NCBI RefSeq assembly: GCF_000197735.1 | Contig: NC_014550.1 | Location: 2,418,001 to 2,482,000, forward strand | Reading direction: 5' to 3' | DNA from: Glutamicibacter arilaitensis Re117 | GTDB lineage: Bacteria; Actinomycetota; Actinomycetes; Actinomycetales; Micrococcaceae | Length of the DNA stretch: 64,000 bases | Shown here: positions 1 to 8,446 of the stretch, piece by piece | Layout: each line of letters starts with the position of its first letter | Position numbering within the stretch: the first letter of the stretch is position 1 | The notes under the pieces: model-generated | Databases searched by the model: none | Seen by the model: only the letters and a program-made list of their open reading frames with translations | What the model was told of the DNA's origin: nothing | Program-made: the position numbers and the translations under genes

Positions 1-1
1 T

Positions 2-607
2 ATTGCCGAAGCGGAGCAGGCCATTGCCCAGACCATCGGCAACCTGCGCATGCTGGAAGACGACTTCCGCGAAGATGAACAGGCTGCCTCGGAGTGGGGC
101 AACAAGGCTCTGGCAGCCTCCAATAAGGCCGATGAGTTCCGTGGGGCCGGCAAGGCTGATGAAGCTTCGAAGTTCGATAATCTGGCCAAGGTCGCTATCC
201 AGCGCCAGCTTCAGGCGGAATCCGAGATGAAGACCGCCGAACCGACCATCGCTTCTCAGCGTGAAATTGTGGACAAGCTCAAGAACGGCTTGAACATGAT
301 GAAGGAAAAGCGCACCGAGCTGGCCAGCAAGCGCGACGAGCTGGTAGCCCGCTCCAAATCGGCTCATGCCCAGAACCAGGTCAATGAAGCGATCAAGTCC
401 GTGAATATCATGGACCCATCCAGCGAGATTGGCCGTTTTGAAGAAAAAGTCCGCCGGGAAGAAGCCCGTGCTCGCGGTGCCGCTGAGCTGCAGGCATCGA
501 GCCTGGACGCACAGTTCGAATCACTGGAGGATCTAGGTGAGCAGACCGAGGTAGAAGCCCGTCTGGCCGCTCTGAAGGCCAAGCAGACAGGTGCTCTGGA
601 AAGCTAA
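2..607 (+). CDS. PspA/IM30 family protein, C-terminal part (5' end outside window)
   Basis: The reading frame is open from the first bases, so the N-terminus lies left of the window; about 201 residues are visible. The sequence is almost entirely charged, Ala/Glu/Lys-rich helix with the long coiled-coil pattern of the PspA/IM30/Vipp1 family (blocks such as MLEDDFREDEQAASEWG and KAHAQNQV-like SAHAQNQVNEAI, then a Glu-rich end). Members of this family are peripheral inner-membrane proteins that oligomerise and protect the membrane under stress. The gene ends in TAA and is followed by a strong hairpin terminator. Partner genes are not visible, so the stress pathway here is unknown. Confidence 0.88.
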   Translation: MAEAEQAIAQTIGNLRMLEDDFREDEQAASEWGNKALAASNKADEFRGAGKADEASKFDNLAKVAIQRQLQAESEMKTAEPTIASQREIVDKLKNGLNMMKEKRTELASKRDELVARSKSAHAQNQVNEAIKSVNIMDPSSEIGRFEEKVRREEARARGAAELQASSLDAQFESLEDLGEQTEVEARLAALKAKQTGALES

Positions 608-631
608 GCTCTCGGCTTTCCGAAGAACCGC

Positions 632-673
632 CAATTGGCTGGCAGCATGAAAGCTGCCAGCCAATTGTTTTTA
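632..673 (+). terminator. Rho-independent terminator of the PspA-like gene
   Basis: A 15-bp perfect stem (632-646 with 653-667, six-base loop) is followed by a run of T. It begins 24 bases after the stop codon. Confidence 0.85.
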
Positions 674-682
674 ATGCTTAAA

Positions 683-714
683 CCAAAAACGGAGACCCTT
701 TCGGATCTCCGTTT
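683..714 (-). terminator. Terminator of tRNA-fMet copy 1
   Basis: A 9-bp stem (687-695 with 706-714) followed on the minus strand by TTTTTGG lies 9 bases after the tRNA 3' end. Confidence 0.8.
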
Positions 715-723
715 CCACTTTCG

Positions 724-797
724 TGGCGGGGAGAGGATTTGAACCTCTGACCTCCGGGTTATGAGCCCGGCGAGCTACCGAACTGCTCCACCCCGCG
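724..797 (-). tRNA. tRNA-fMet (CAT), initiator, copy 1
   Basis: The minus strand folds as a 74-base cloverleaf with anticodon CAT. Initiator hallmarks are present: an unpaired C1/C72 at the acceptor end, and three G-C pairs at the base of the anticodon stem (GGG-CTCATAA-CCC). The 3' CCA is not encoded, since CGA follows A73. It is followed by its own terminator, so it is probably transcribed alone. Confidence 0.95.
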
Positions 798-1067
798 TCG
801 GTAAATACAACATTACCAATCAGTGAATGACTTGGCTAATCCTGAGACAGTGGCCTTCGTCACCCGCACAAAACCGACTGGTTCCAACCCGTAAAGCGGA
901 CGTCTTCAGGTACTGCTCCTCTGGCACCCCGACGGCTCTTCGCCCTACTTGCAAAGGGCCCACGAACATCATGCGAGCAAGGAACCGAAGCCCGTAATCT
1001 TGACTCCCCTGTGGCATGCTGGCCATGTTGCGCGATGAGCCGCAGGCGCCAACTTGGCAACATGGTG
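798..1067. other. Spacer between initiator tRNA copies 1 and 2, no gene recognised
   Basis: The first 22 bases are the tRNA upstream region shared with copy 2. The rest shows no convincing reading frame on either strand. One dyad is visible (1023-1031 with 1057-1065) without a T-run. Reading frames crossing the tRNA here are spurious. Confidence 0.6.
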
Positions 1068-1072
1068 TTAAA

Positions 1073-1104
1073 CCAAAAACGGAGACCCTTTCGGATCTCC
1101 GTTT
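1073..1104 (-). terminator. Terminator of tRNA-fMet copy 2
   Basis: It is identical to the hairpin at 683-714, shifted by 390 bp. Confidence 0.8.
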
Positions 1105-1113
1105 CCACTTTCG

Positions 1114-1187
1114 TGGCGGGGAGAGGATTTGAACCTCTGACCTCCGGGTTATGAGCCCGGCGAGCTACCGAACTGCTCCACCCCGCG
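1114..1187 (-). tRNA. tRNA-fMet (CAT), initiator, copy 2
   Basis: The sequence is identical to copy 1 across all 74 bases, with the same C1/C72 mismatch and anticodon stem, and no encoded CCA. Confidence 0.95.
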
Positions 1188-1209
1188 TCGGCAAATACAA
1201 CTTTACCAA

Positions 1210-1562
1210 CAGATGAACTCAATAGCGAATCGAGGAGAGTGTCCTTAATCGCACTACGCCTACAACTCCCACCTGAGCCGAATTATTCATCCGTGATACC
1301 CATATAGCCGGGTCATTCAGCGTCCCTGCCTCTATCCAGCGCGGCAGCTCTCCGTACGTACCCGAATGCCGCTCTCGCTGGATTCAGCTTTTTCTGGAAT
1401 TCTTCACTGCCAAAAAGCATCCAGCATCTGCGTGCAGTTCTGCCCGTTGGATCTGGCAGCTCTCGCAAAGCATCGCATGCCTGCTCTCCCTCGTTCATTG
1501 ACCCCACTGACCCAGGCATTATTCTCGGGTTTTCCGGCAGGCAGGCACCTTGGCGGTTAACG
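1210..1562. other. Spacer between initiator tRNA copies 2 and 3, no gene recognised
   Basis: About 350 bp without a supported gene. Two short overlapping frames (1313-1519 minus, 1366-1560 plus) have no ribosome-binding site or family resemblance that I can see. The region is not part of the 142-bp repeat. Confidence 0.55.
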
Positions 1563-1594
1563 CAAAATGGAGACCCTTTCGGATCTCCATTTTG
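1563..1594 (-). terminator. Terminator of tRNA-fMet copy 3
   Basis: An 11-bp stem (1563-1573 with 1584-1594) has the same loop as the other two copies, but the outer pairs are changed in a compensated way (CAAAATGGAGA/TCTCCATTTTG instead of AAACGGAGA/TCTCCGTTT). Confidence 0.8.
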
Positions 1595-1601
1595 TCATTC
1601 G

Positions 1602-1675
1602 TGGCGGGGAGAGGATTTGAACCTCTGACCTCCGGGTTATGAGCCCGGCGAGCTACCGAACTGCTCCACCCCGCG
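1602..1675 (-). tRNA. tRNA-fMet (CAT), initiator, copy 3
   Basis: The tRNA body is the same 74 bases as copies 1 and 2, but the flanks differ, so this copy is outside the recent 142-bp duplication. Confidence 0.95.
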
Positions 1676-1737
1676 ATGACTAGACAATTCTTGCATCATC
1701 GCGGAGTGAAAGCAAATCGGGAAGCTGAGGCTGATAC

Positions 1738-4700
1738 TTAGCCCTCGGCGCCATCCTGTGGTGCTGGCGACTGGGCGGCGTCCTCATTCGTACCGTCGTC
1801 CAGTTTCACTTCGCCTTCAGCCTCGGTGCCGTTGATGGCAGCGTCTGCGTCCACCGCACGGTTCAAGGCATCTTCCAGCTTCTTCTGCGATTCACCATAA
1901 GCTCCGAAGTCGCTCTTGGCCAGCGCTTCCTGGCCAGCCTTGATCGCTTCGTTCGCATCGGCCAGAGCCTCAGAGAGCTTCTGCGTATCGGTCTTGGTCG
2001 GTTCCTTCTCGCCCTTTGGAGCGTCTTCAGGCGAGACGCCTTCGGTTTCACCGGTTACAGCACCGGATTCGCCGCCAAAGACCTCATCGAGCGCTTCAGC
2101 CAAGGTATCGGCGAAGCCGACCTTGTCACCGAAGGAAACCAGAATCTTACGCAGGGTTGGGTAACTTGTCTGGCCCGAAGACTGGACGTATACCGGCTGG
2201 ACGTAGAGGATACCGCCGCCAACTGGCAGGGACAGCAGGTTGCCGTTCTTGACTTCCGAAGCACCCTGACGCAGCAAGTTCAGCTCAGTGGTCACGCGGG
2301 TGTTGGTATCGAAGTTCTGCTGAGCCTGGCCTGGACCAGGTACCGCAGTGTCTCGAGGCAGCTCAAGCAGACGCAGCTTTCCGTAGTCCTCATTTTTCTC
2401 TCCGGACTTTGAACCAGCGTCGGCATTGGCGGAGAGGAAGCCGAAGAGCACGTTACGCTGCTGGCCATTGGCCGCTGCGGCAGGAATGAACGTCGAAGTC
2501 AACGAGAACGAAGCTTCATCCTGGGTAGGCATCTTCAGGGACATGAAGTACGGAGGCTGCTTGACGCCCGCGGTAGACGAAGTCGGATCATCAGGGACGG
2601 CCCACGCATCGTTGGACTCGTAGAACGCATCCGGATCATCCACGTGGTAGGTGGTCAGCACTTCGCGCTGCACCTTGAACATGTCTTCTGGGTAGCGGAC
2701 ATGTTCCATAAGTTCAGCGGACATGTCATCCAAGGAGTTCAAGGCCGAAGGGAAGATTCCCTGCCAAGCCTTCAGAATCGGATCTTCGGTGTCCCAAGCG
2801 TAAAGCTTGACCGTACCGTCATAGGCATCAACAGTTGCCTTCACCGAGTTGCGCAGGTAATTGACCCGACCGGTCAAGGACAGGTCCTGTGCATTGGTCA
2901 ACGAGTCGGTCACTGCCGAATCAAGCTGCTGCTGCTGCGCATATGGGAAGTCATTCGAGGTGGTGTAGCCATCCACGATCCACTGCACGCGGCCATCGAT
3001 GATGGCAGGGTAAGCCTGGGAATCCAGAGTCAGGTATGGCGCAACCTTGCTCACGCGATCACGCGGATCCCGATCGTAGAGGATCTGCGACTCGCTATTG
3101 ACGTTCTGTGAAAGCAACAGGTCAGTAGAGGCGAACTTCAATGCGTAGACCAAACGGTTGAACATGTTGCCAACGTTTGGACCACCATCACCCTGGAAGG
3201 TGTAACGGGTGTCCTGGTTCTCGCCACCGGTACCTGGGCGGTCAAGTTCCTGGTCGGTCCAGCCTTCGTCCGGTCCGCCGACAATCGAGTAGGACGGGGA
3301 ATTCTCACCGAAGTAGATACGCGGCTCGTAGTCCTTATCGGTAATCAAGCTACCGGAGGTCGGAATGCCGCCAAGCATGAAGTCCGGACGGCCGCCAGCA
3401 GCTACGCGGTTACCGTAAGCAGCCACCAGCCCATAACCGTGGGTGTAGTTAATGTGCTGGTTTACCCAGGTGTCAGTCGGGTCAACGTTTACTTCACGGG
3501 CTGCAATAACAGTGTCTTCAACCTTGCCGTCGATCTCATAACGGTCAACGTTCAAGGTCTCGGCAAAGGTGTAGTAGCCACGGAACTGCTGCAGCTGCGC
3601 GAAAGCAGCCGACACCAAGTTCGGATCCAGCAAACGGATATTCGCAGTGGTTGCCGTTTCCTCAGCCAGCGCGTTCTTCTCGGTCGAGATCTTTGCGTCG
3701 TAGTCGGTAACTTCGACTTCGTCCAGACCGAAGGCCAAGCGCGTCATTTCGATGTTGCGCTCAATGTAGTCGCGCTCCAGGGCACGCTGGGAAGGGACTA
3801 CCTTGTACTGCTGAACCAGGAATGGGTAGACGCCGCTGGCAACGATCATGGTAGCAACCAGCATGGCAGTACCGATCAATGGCAATCGCCAGCGGCCGTT
3901 GATTGCTGCAATCACGAAGGTGATGGAAATCAGTACAGCCACGATAGCCAGAATCATCTGAGCCGGGATGACAGCATGGACATCCTTGTACAGTGCACCG
4001 GCAACACGACCGGACTGGTCGGTCAAGGTCTCATACTGGCCAATCCAGAAGTTCACACCCTGCAGAATCAGGAAGACAGCTACCACTACTGCGGTGTGCA
4101 CGCGAGCGGCCTTGCCAACGGTAATGCCGCCACGCTCTTCGACACGGATGCCGCCATAGAGGTAGTGAGTCAGCAGGCCAGCTACGCCGCCGAGCAGCAC
4201 AACTGAAATCAGGAAGCCATTGACCAGACCGATGAACGGCAAGGAGAAAACAAAGAAGCCCAGGTCCATATTGAACTGCGGGTCAGTGCTTCCGAATCCA
4301 ACCTGGTTGAAGAACAGCAAAATGGTCTGCCACTGGCCGGCTACGGCAACAGCAGCGAAAATGCCGATCACCACCGGAATGCCGACCATTAAGAAACGGC
4401 GGACTGGTTCCAGCTGGGCCTGGTAACGCGACATGGAATCAGGTCGAGTTGAGTTTGGCGCATAGACTGGGCGGTGCTTGTAGGCACTGCGCATCGAGAA
4501 CCACATGGGTACTGCCATCAATACCAAAGCGATCACGAAGATCACGAGCTTGGCAATACGTTCAGTCCAGTAAACTTGGGAGAACCCCAGCTGATTGAAC
4601 CACAGGATGTCAGCGTAGAAGTTCGACAAGAAAACGAAGACCGCGACAAGGATGACCACCGCGAAGATGGTCAGGGTCAGCGGCGAGGCTTTCTTGCCCG

Positions 4701-4773
4701 AGGGGTTGGAAGGTCGTTGTGGTTCTTGGGGCCGTGGAGGACCCCCGAACGGACTATCCGATCCGTAAGACAC
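1738..4773 (-). CDS. UPF0182 family large membrane protein
   Basis: This 1011-residue protein has a Pro-rich cytoplasmic start, about seven hydrophobic segments in the first 330 residues (the first near residues 31-52), then a large domain of about 550 residues predicted outside the membrane and an acidic Ala/Glu/Asp-rich tail. Length and layout match the UPF0182 (COG1615) family of actinobacteria, whose function is not established. The start is GTG, with AAGGA seven bases upstream. It lies downstream of the Lon-like protease gene on the same strand, as in mycobacteria (Rv3194c-Rv3193c), but a 130-bp gap with its own promoter-like sequence separates them. Confidence 0.88.
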   Translation of the reverse strand: MSYGSDSPFGGPPRPQEPQRPSNPSGKKASPLTLTIFAVVILVAVFVFLSNFYADILWFNQLGFSQVYWTERIAKLVIFVIALVLMAVPMWFSMRSAYKHRPVYAPNSTRPDSMSRYQAQLEPVRRFLMVGIPVVIGIFAAVAVAGQWQTILLFFNQVGFGSTDPQFNMDLGFFVFSLPFIGLVNGFLISVVLLGGVAGLLTHYLYGGIRVEERGGITVGKAARVHTAVVVAVFLILQGVNFWIGQYETLTDQSGRVAGALYKDVHAVIPAQMILAIVAVLISITFVIAAINGRWRLPLIGTAMLVATMIVASGVYPFLVQQYKVVPSQRALERDYIERNIEMTRLAFGLDEVEVTDYDAKISTEKNALAEETATTANIRLLDPNLVSAAFAQLQQFRGYYTFAETLNVDRYEIDGKVEDTVIAAREVNVDPTDTWVNQHINYTHGYGLVAAYGNRVAAGGRPDFMLGGIPTSGSLITDKDYEPRIYFGENSPSYSIVGGPDEGWTDQELDRPGTGGENQDTRYTFQGDGGPNVGNMFNRLVYALKFASTDLLLSQNVNSESQILYDRDPRDRVSKVAPYLTLDSQAYPAIIDGRVQWIVDGYTTSNDFPYAQQQQLDSAVTDSLTNAQDLSLTGRVNYLRNSVKATVDAYDGTVKLYAWDTEDPILKAWQGIFPSALNSLDDMSAELMEHVRYPEDMFKVQREVLTTYHVDDPDAFYESNDAWAVPDDPTSSTAGVKQPPYFMSLKMPTQDEASFSLTSTFIPAAAANGQQRNVLFGFLSANADAGSKSGEKNEDYGKLRLLELPRDTAVPGPGQAQQNFDTNTRVTTELNLLRQGASEVKNGNLLSLPVGGGILYVQPVYVQSSGQTSYPTLRKILVSFGDKVGFADTLAEALDEVFGGESGAVTGETEGVSPEDAPKGEKEPTKTDTQKLSEALADANEAIKAGQEALAKSDFGAYGESQKKLEDALNRAVDADAAINGTEAEGEVKLDDGTNEDAAQSPAPQDGAEG

Positions 4774-4820
4774 TATCTATTCCTTACTTTGGGTTCTGCT
4801 CGTTGCTTGCAACCAGAGAA

Positions 4821-4858
4821 CTCGTGTACATAAGTCTTGTACGAGTGTATTTGTACAA
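4821..4858 (-). promoter_or_regulatory. Promoter-like region with three GTACA repeats upstream of UPF0182 gene
   Basis: On the minus strand TTGTAC (4858-4853) and ACTTAT (4835-4830) are 17 bases apart, as for -35 and -10 boxes. The motif GTACA(A) occurs three times at 14-15 base intervals within this stretch, one copy forming the perfect palindrome TTGTACAA (4851-4858). This looks like an operator overlapping a promoter; the regulator is unknown. Confidence 0.4.
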
Positions 4859-4903
4859 TTTTGATTCCTTGCATCACATTCTTCCCTTGATGCTCGGCTA
4901 AAT

Positions 4904-6019
4904 CTATTCACAAGTCGTGAAAGTCTTCGGGTCTTCTCCCTTAGAAATCTTCTCCAAGGCTTGGCGGGCCTGCGACAAGGTTGAAACCTTGATGACGTTC
5001 AGCCCGTCCGGCACCCGTCCAACGGCTTCCGCGCAGTTATCTGCAGGAGCGAGGAAGACGGTTGCTCCTGCATTCTTCGACGCGACCATCTTCTGCGCTA
5101 TTCCGCCGATTGGCTTCACTTCCCCATCGGCAGTAATTTCACCGGTGCCAGCCACATGCACGTCGCCGGCTAATGAGCCCTCCGTCAAACGATCAATGAT
5201 CGCCAAGGCAAACATCATGCCGGCACTTGGGCCGCCAACATTTTCCAATCCGAAGCTCACATCAATGGGGAATTCGTATTCGGCGCCCAAGTAGACACCC
5301 AGCTGACGGTCACCGTTTTCGGCTTCTGTGGTGTTCACGGTGACATCGGTGTTGCTGTAGACCCCGTGCTTGTCCGGCCGGCCAACGGTCAAGGTCGCTG
5401 GTTCGGCTCCATGGGAATTCAGGTCGGATTTCAGCTCTTTGAGGGAGGTGATTTCCTTGCCTTCAAATTTCAGCAGACGATCTTTCGGCTCAAGTGCCTT
5501 CTCGTTCGTGTCGGTGGAGAATTCGGCAACTGTCAGCCATTCGGTGAAATCCTCATCGAGCTCAGTCAATGCCGCAGCCACTGCCAGGTCCTGCGATGAG
5601 GTCATCATGAAGTCATTCTGCTCATTTTTCTCTACTGAAGAGACACCGCGGGAAATGATCGTTTCTTCCGGAACAACATCCTTGGTCGGGTTGATCAGCG
5701 CTTCGAGCACGACAGGGATGGTGATTCGGTTTTGCCCGCCACCTTGGACGTAGATGGTCAGCAGATCCAGAACACTGTCCGAAGGGTACGTTTCGGCGCC
5801 CTTAATCGAAACCACGTCATGCCCGTTGTCCTCGCCAAGGGTGTTGAACACCGGGCCAGGCGAACGGATCATGAAATTCGTAGGGAGGAACATCATCACG
5901 CCGATGAGCAACAGCGCAACAATGCCAGCGCTCGTGCGCTTGATGGTTTTGGAACCTTGCGGAGTACGGGCAGAATCGCCCGGCTCCAGAGTCGAGTCTT
6001 GTGGTTCCCGTACGTGCAC
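4904..6019 (-). CDS. PDZ/Lon-like (S16) membrane-anchored protease, YlbL type
   Basis: The 371-residue protein has one N-terminal membrane segment (IVALLLIGVMMFLPTNF), a PDZ-like middle region (KFEGKEITSLKEL), and a C-terminal Lon-type catalytic domain with the Ser in GGPSAGMMF and the Lys in GGIAQKMVASKNAG, the S16 Ser-Lys dyad. It lacks the Lon ATPase. Such proteins are extracytoplasmic processing proteases of uncertain substrate. The GTG at 6019 is preferred because GGGAG lies eight bases upstream; a TTG at 6037 is in frame but has no binding site. It is upstream of the UPF0182 gene and divergent from the DUF2342 gene. Confidence 0.9.
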   Translation of the reverse strand: MHVREPQDSTLEPGDSARTPQGSKTIKRTSAGIVALLLIGVMMFLPTNFMIRSPGPVFNTLGEDNGHDVVSIKGAETYPSDSVLDLLTIYVQGGGQNRITIPVVLEALINPTKDVVPEETIISRGVSSVEKNEQNDFMMTSSQDLAVAAALTELDEDFTEWLTVAEFSTDTNEKALEPKDRLLKFEGKEITSLKELKSDLNSHGAEPATLTVGRPDKHGVYSNTDVTVNTTEAENGDRQLGVYLGAEYEFPIDVSFGLENVGGPSAGMMFALAIIDRLTEGSLAGDVHVAGTGEITADGEVKPIGGIAQKMVASKNAGATVFLAPADNCAEAVGRVPDGLNVIKVSTLSQARQALEKISKGEDPKTFTTCE

Positions 6020-6189
6020 TGATCCTGCTCCCGCCAACTGTCAAAAAAATAGTGGATCAGTCCTTGCAGACTTCCTCCCTCCTTAGCCTACTGAAGCCAA
6101 GGGATGAAAAGCATCAGCATCAAGGAGTATTCGATGTGCCGAAAGCGAACTGATGCCCCGATTCATGGGAACTAATCAGCTAGTCGCGG

Positions 6190-6195
6190 TAGTTT
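6190..6195 (+). promoter_or_regulatory. -10 box of a likely leaderless transcript (DUF2342 gene)
   Basis: TAGTTT lies seven bases before the ATG at 6203. No Shine-Dalgarno sequence intervenes. Confidence 0.5.
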
Positions 6196-6202
6196 TAAAG
6201 AC

Positions 6203-7642
6203 ATGGCACAGAACCCCCCGAACAACCGCCCCAACGGCGACGACGACGAAAACAATCCGCAGGACCCATTTTCTGCAATGTTTGGTCAGCTCTTCGGTGG
6301 CGGATTCGACCCGAATGACCTCCCACCGCAGCTTCGCGATGCCCTTGGCGCTCAAGGTGATCCGGCTGCGATGCAGAAAATGATGCAGCAGGCTCAAGCA
6401 ATGATGTCCGCGATGATGAGCAATAACGCCTCCTCCGGTCCGGTGAACTGGAAACTCGCATCCGATACGGCATTGCAGGCTTATGCCAGCGATGATCCGG
6501 CGGTTTCCGAGGCGCGCAATAACGCCATCCGCGATGCTTCAAACCTGTCTGATCTGTGGCTCAACAACGCCACGGTGTTCGAGTCGAACGGCCACATGAC
6601 CGAGGCCTGGACTCGCAAGCGCTGGTACGACAAGACCTTGGCTACGTGGAAGCAGGTTACCGAACCGGTCGCCGAGTCAGTGGCTAAAGCAATCACCAGC
6701 GCGATGAAGGACCAGATCCCCGAGGAAATGAAGGGCATGCTCGGAAACTCCGATTCCATGTTCCGCACTCTGGGAGCGAGCATGTTCGGCATGCAGCTGG
6801 GTACCGCTCTGGGCGGCTTGGCTACCGACGTGCTCGGCGGCACCGATATCGGACTGCCCCTGGCGGGAACCACCCCCGGCATTATTGTCACTAACGTCAG
6901 CAAGTTTGGCGATGGCCTGGAAATTCCGGAGCAGGAGGTCCTGCTGTACGTGGTGCTACGCGAAAACGCCCACGCACGGTTGTTCGCCCGAGTCCCATGG
7001 CTCAGCTCCAAGTTGATCGGCGCGGTGGAGTCCTACGCTCGCGGCATCCACATCGACATGTCTGCCGTTGAAGAGGCAGTACGCGATATCGATCCGTCTA
7101 ATCCTGAAGCCCTGCAGTCGATGCTCGGTGAAGGAATGTTCGCTCAGCAGCGTACGCCCGCTCAGGAAAAGGCTCTTGAAAGCCTCGAGCTGACGCTGGC
7201 ATTGATTGAAGGCTGGGTTGACCACGTAGTCTCCTTGGCCGCCCAGAACCTCCCATTTGCCGGCCACCTGCGTGAGACGATGCGTCGTCGCCGCGCATCC
7301 GGCGGTCCGGCAGAGTCAGCGTTCGCTTCCTTGGTAGGTCTTGAGCTGCGCCCACGCAAATTGCGCGAAGCCGCTGCCCTGTGGGAGCACCTGCATGAAG
7401 AGCGTGGAACCGATGGCCGCGACGCTGTTTGGGACCACCCTGATCTGATGCCTACGGTTGAAGATCTCACTGACCCGAAGGGGTTCACGCATCGCCGTGA
7501 ACTGGCCGCGACCGAATTCGATGATTTCGACGCCGCTTTGGGCAAGCTCTTGGACGGCGGGTTCGAGAACCTTGATCCCGAAGCTGGAGAAGATCCCGAA
7601 GGCAAAGATGAATCTGGAAACCCAGAGGATCCAAAGAACTAA
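6203..7642 (+). CDS. Zinc-dependent metalloprotease family protein (DUF2342 / zincin_2)
   Basis: This is a 479-residue soluble protein. The first 80 residues are Asn/Asp/Met/Gln-rich (QKMMQQAQAMMSAMM), and the body matches the actinobacterial DUF2342 family, with the signatures WLNNATVF, RENAHARLF near residue 250 and IEGWVDHV near residue 336. The family is classed with zinc metalloproteases, but the usual HExxH is replaced by ENAHA-type sequence, so catalytic activity is not assured. It has an acidic tail. A likely leaderless start fits the TANNNT spacing. The gene is divergent from the Lon-like protease, as in mycobacteria (Rv3194c/Rv3195). Confidence 0.85.
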   Translation: MAQNPPNNRPNGDDDENNPQDPFSAMFGQLFGGGFDPNDLPPQLRDALGAQGDPAAMQKMMQQAQAMMSAMMSNNASSGPVNWKLASDTALQAYASDDPAVSEARNNAIRDASNLSDLWLNNATVFESNGHMTEAWTRKRWYDKTLATWKQVTEPVAESVAKAITSAMKDQIPEEMKGMLGNSDSMFRTLGASMFGMQLGTALGGLATDVLGGTDIGLPLAGTTPGIIVTNVSKFGDGLEIPEQEVLLYVVLRENAHARLFARVPWLSSKLIGAVESYARGIHIDMSAVEEAVRDIDPSNPEALQSMLGEGMFAQQRTPAQEKALESLELTLALIEGWVDHVVSLAAQNLPFAGHLRETMRRRRASGGPAESAFASLVGLELRPRKLREAAALWEHLHEERGTDGRDAVWDHPDLMPTVEDLTDPKGFTHRRELAATEFDDFDAALGKLLDGGFENLDPEAGEDPEGKDESGNPEDPKN

Positions 7643-7654
7643 ATAGGTCCAAAT

Positions 7655-7697
7655 AAAAATGTGGCATGTGCGCTTACCGCGCGCATGCCACATTTTT
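7655..7697. terminator. Bidirectional terminator between DUF2342 and YgjP-like genes
   Basis: A 19-bp stem (7655-7673 with 7679-7697, one G-T pair) begins with AAAAA and ends with TTTTT, so it can serve both convergent genes. Confidence 0.85.
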
Positions 7698-7705
7698 GCT
7701 TCATC

Positions 7706-8317
7706 TCATTGTTCTTCGTCGTCCCCGAAGCCCGAAAGCTCGTCAGCGGCTCGACCAAGTTCCTTAGCGTGTGCGTTGTAGCCGGCATGGAATGCCTCTA
7801 AGAAGATGTCGGCCTGGGCACGACGCTCGAATCGGTTCAGCAGCGCCTGGAATTCGGGGCCATGACCTGACTTCGGCACTACCAGATGTGCCAGTTCGTG
7901 AACCAAGACATAGTCCTGCACCCAGCTGGGCATGTGCTGCAGCGTTGCCGATAGTCGAATCGTACGTTGCCGGTAGGACGCTGAACCCCAACGCTTGTTC
8001 TGGTTGGAAACCCAACGGACAGATTCCGGTGCGCCCCTGCCGGCAAAGTATTTCTCATCCAATGATGCGGCGCGAAGCTCCAATGCGTCGTCGGTATGCC
8101 CTGCGGTGCGCGCATGGCGTCCTTTGCGGTACTTCGCGATCATTTCGTCAACGAAGGTTCGCTCGGATTTCTCATCCAACGCCGCAGGAACTTGAACCAC
8201 TAGACGGTTATCACGCCATTGGGAGGAGATGGTCTTCCTGCGCTTGGCTGAACGGATGATCCGTACCGGGATCTCATCTGGAGCTACGAAGTCAACGGTC
8301 TTTGGAAAAGCTGGCAT
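7706..8317 (-). CDS. YgjP-like (DUF45/M48-type) metallopeptidase
   Basis: The 203-residue protein has a YgjP-like metallopeptidase domain, with the zinc motif HELAHL and a third ligand in KSGHGPEF, preceded by the conserved NQNKRWGSAS block. The cellular substrate of this family is unknown. The start chosen (ATG 8317) has AAGGGG about nine bases upstream; an in-frame ATG at 8383 would add 22 residues but lacks a binding site. It is convergent with the DUF2342 gene and downstream of uvrD2 by 129 bp. Confidence 0.88.
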   Translation of the reverse strand: MPAFPKTVDFVAPDEIPVRIIRSAKRRKTISSQWRDNRLVVQVPAALDEKSERTFVDEMIAKYRKGRHARTAGHTDDALELRAASLDEKYFAGRGAPESVRWVSNQNKRWGSASYRQRTIRLSATLQHMPSWVQDYVLVHELAHLVVPKSGHGPEFQALLNRFERRAQADIFLEAFHAGYNAHAKELGRAADELSGFGDDEEQ

Positions 8318-8446
8318 TTCACCGCGCCCCTTCCCTTCTTTACGGCGCTGGCCGCGAATCGCCTGATCCGCCAGCCAGTTCATTGCTTAAAAGCTAAGTC
8401 TTCGCGAGGTACGGCTACTGCTTTGGTTTCCCAACTGTGCACAGCC

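Larger units (their letters stand above)
678..819. repeat. 142-bp duplicated tRNA-fMet unit, copy 1
   Basis: Bases 678-819 match 1068-1209 with only two differences that I can find (802 T/C and 812 A/T). The unit holds the terminator, the tRNA gene and about 22 bases of its upstream region, offset by exactly 390 bp. Confidence 0.9.
1068..1209. repeat. 142-bp duplicated tRNA-fMet unit, copy 2
   Basis: This is the second copy of the unit at 678-819, about 98-99 percent identical by eye. Confidence 0.9.

Noticed and set aside
1023..1065. Dyad in the tRNA spacer as a terminator or small RNA
   Set aside because: The 25-base loop and lack of a T-run make it unconvincing.
860..1222. 120-residue minus-strand reading frame crossing tRNA-fMet copy 2
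   Set aside because: Its conserved-looking part (RRAHNPEVRGSNPLPAT) is translated tRNA sequence, a common false annotation.
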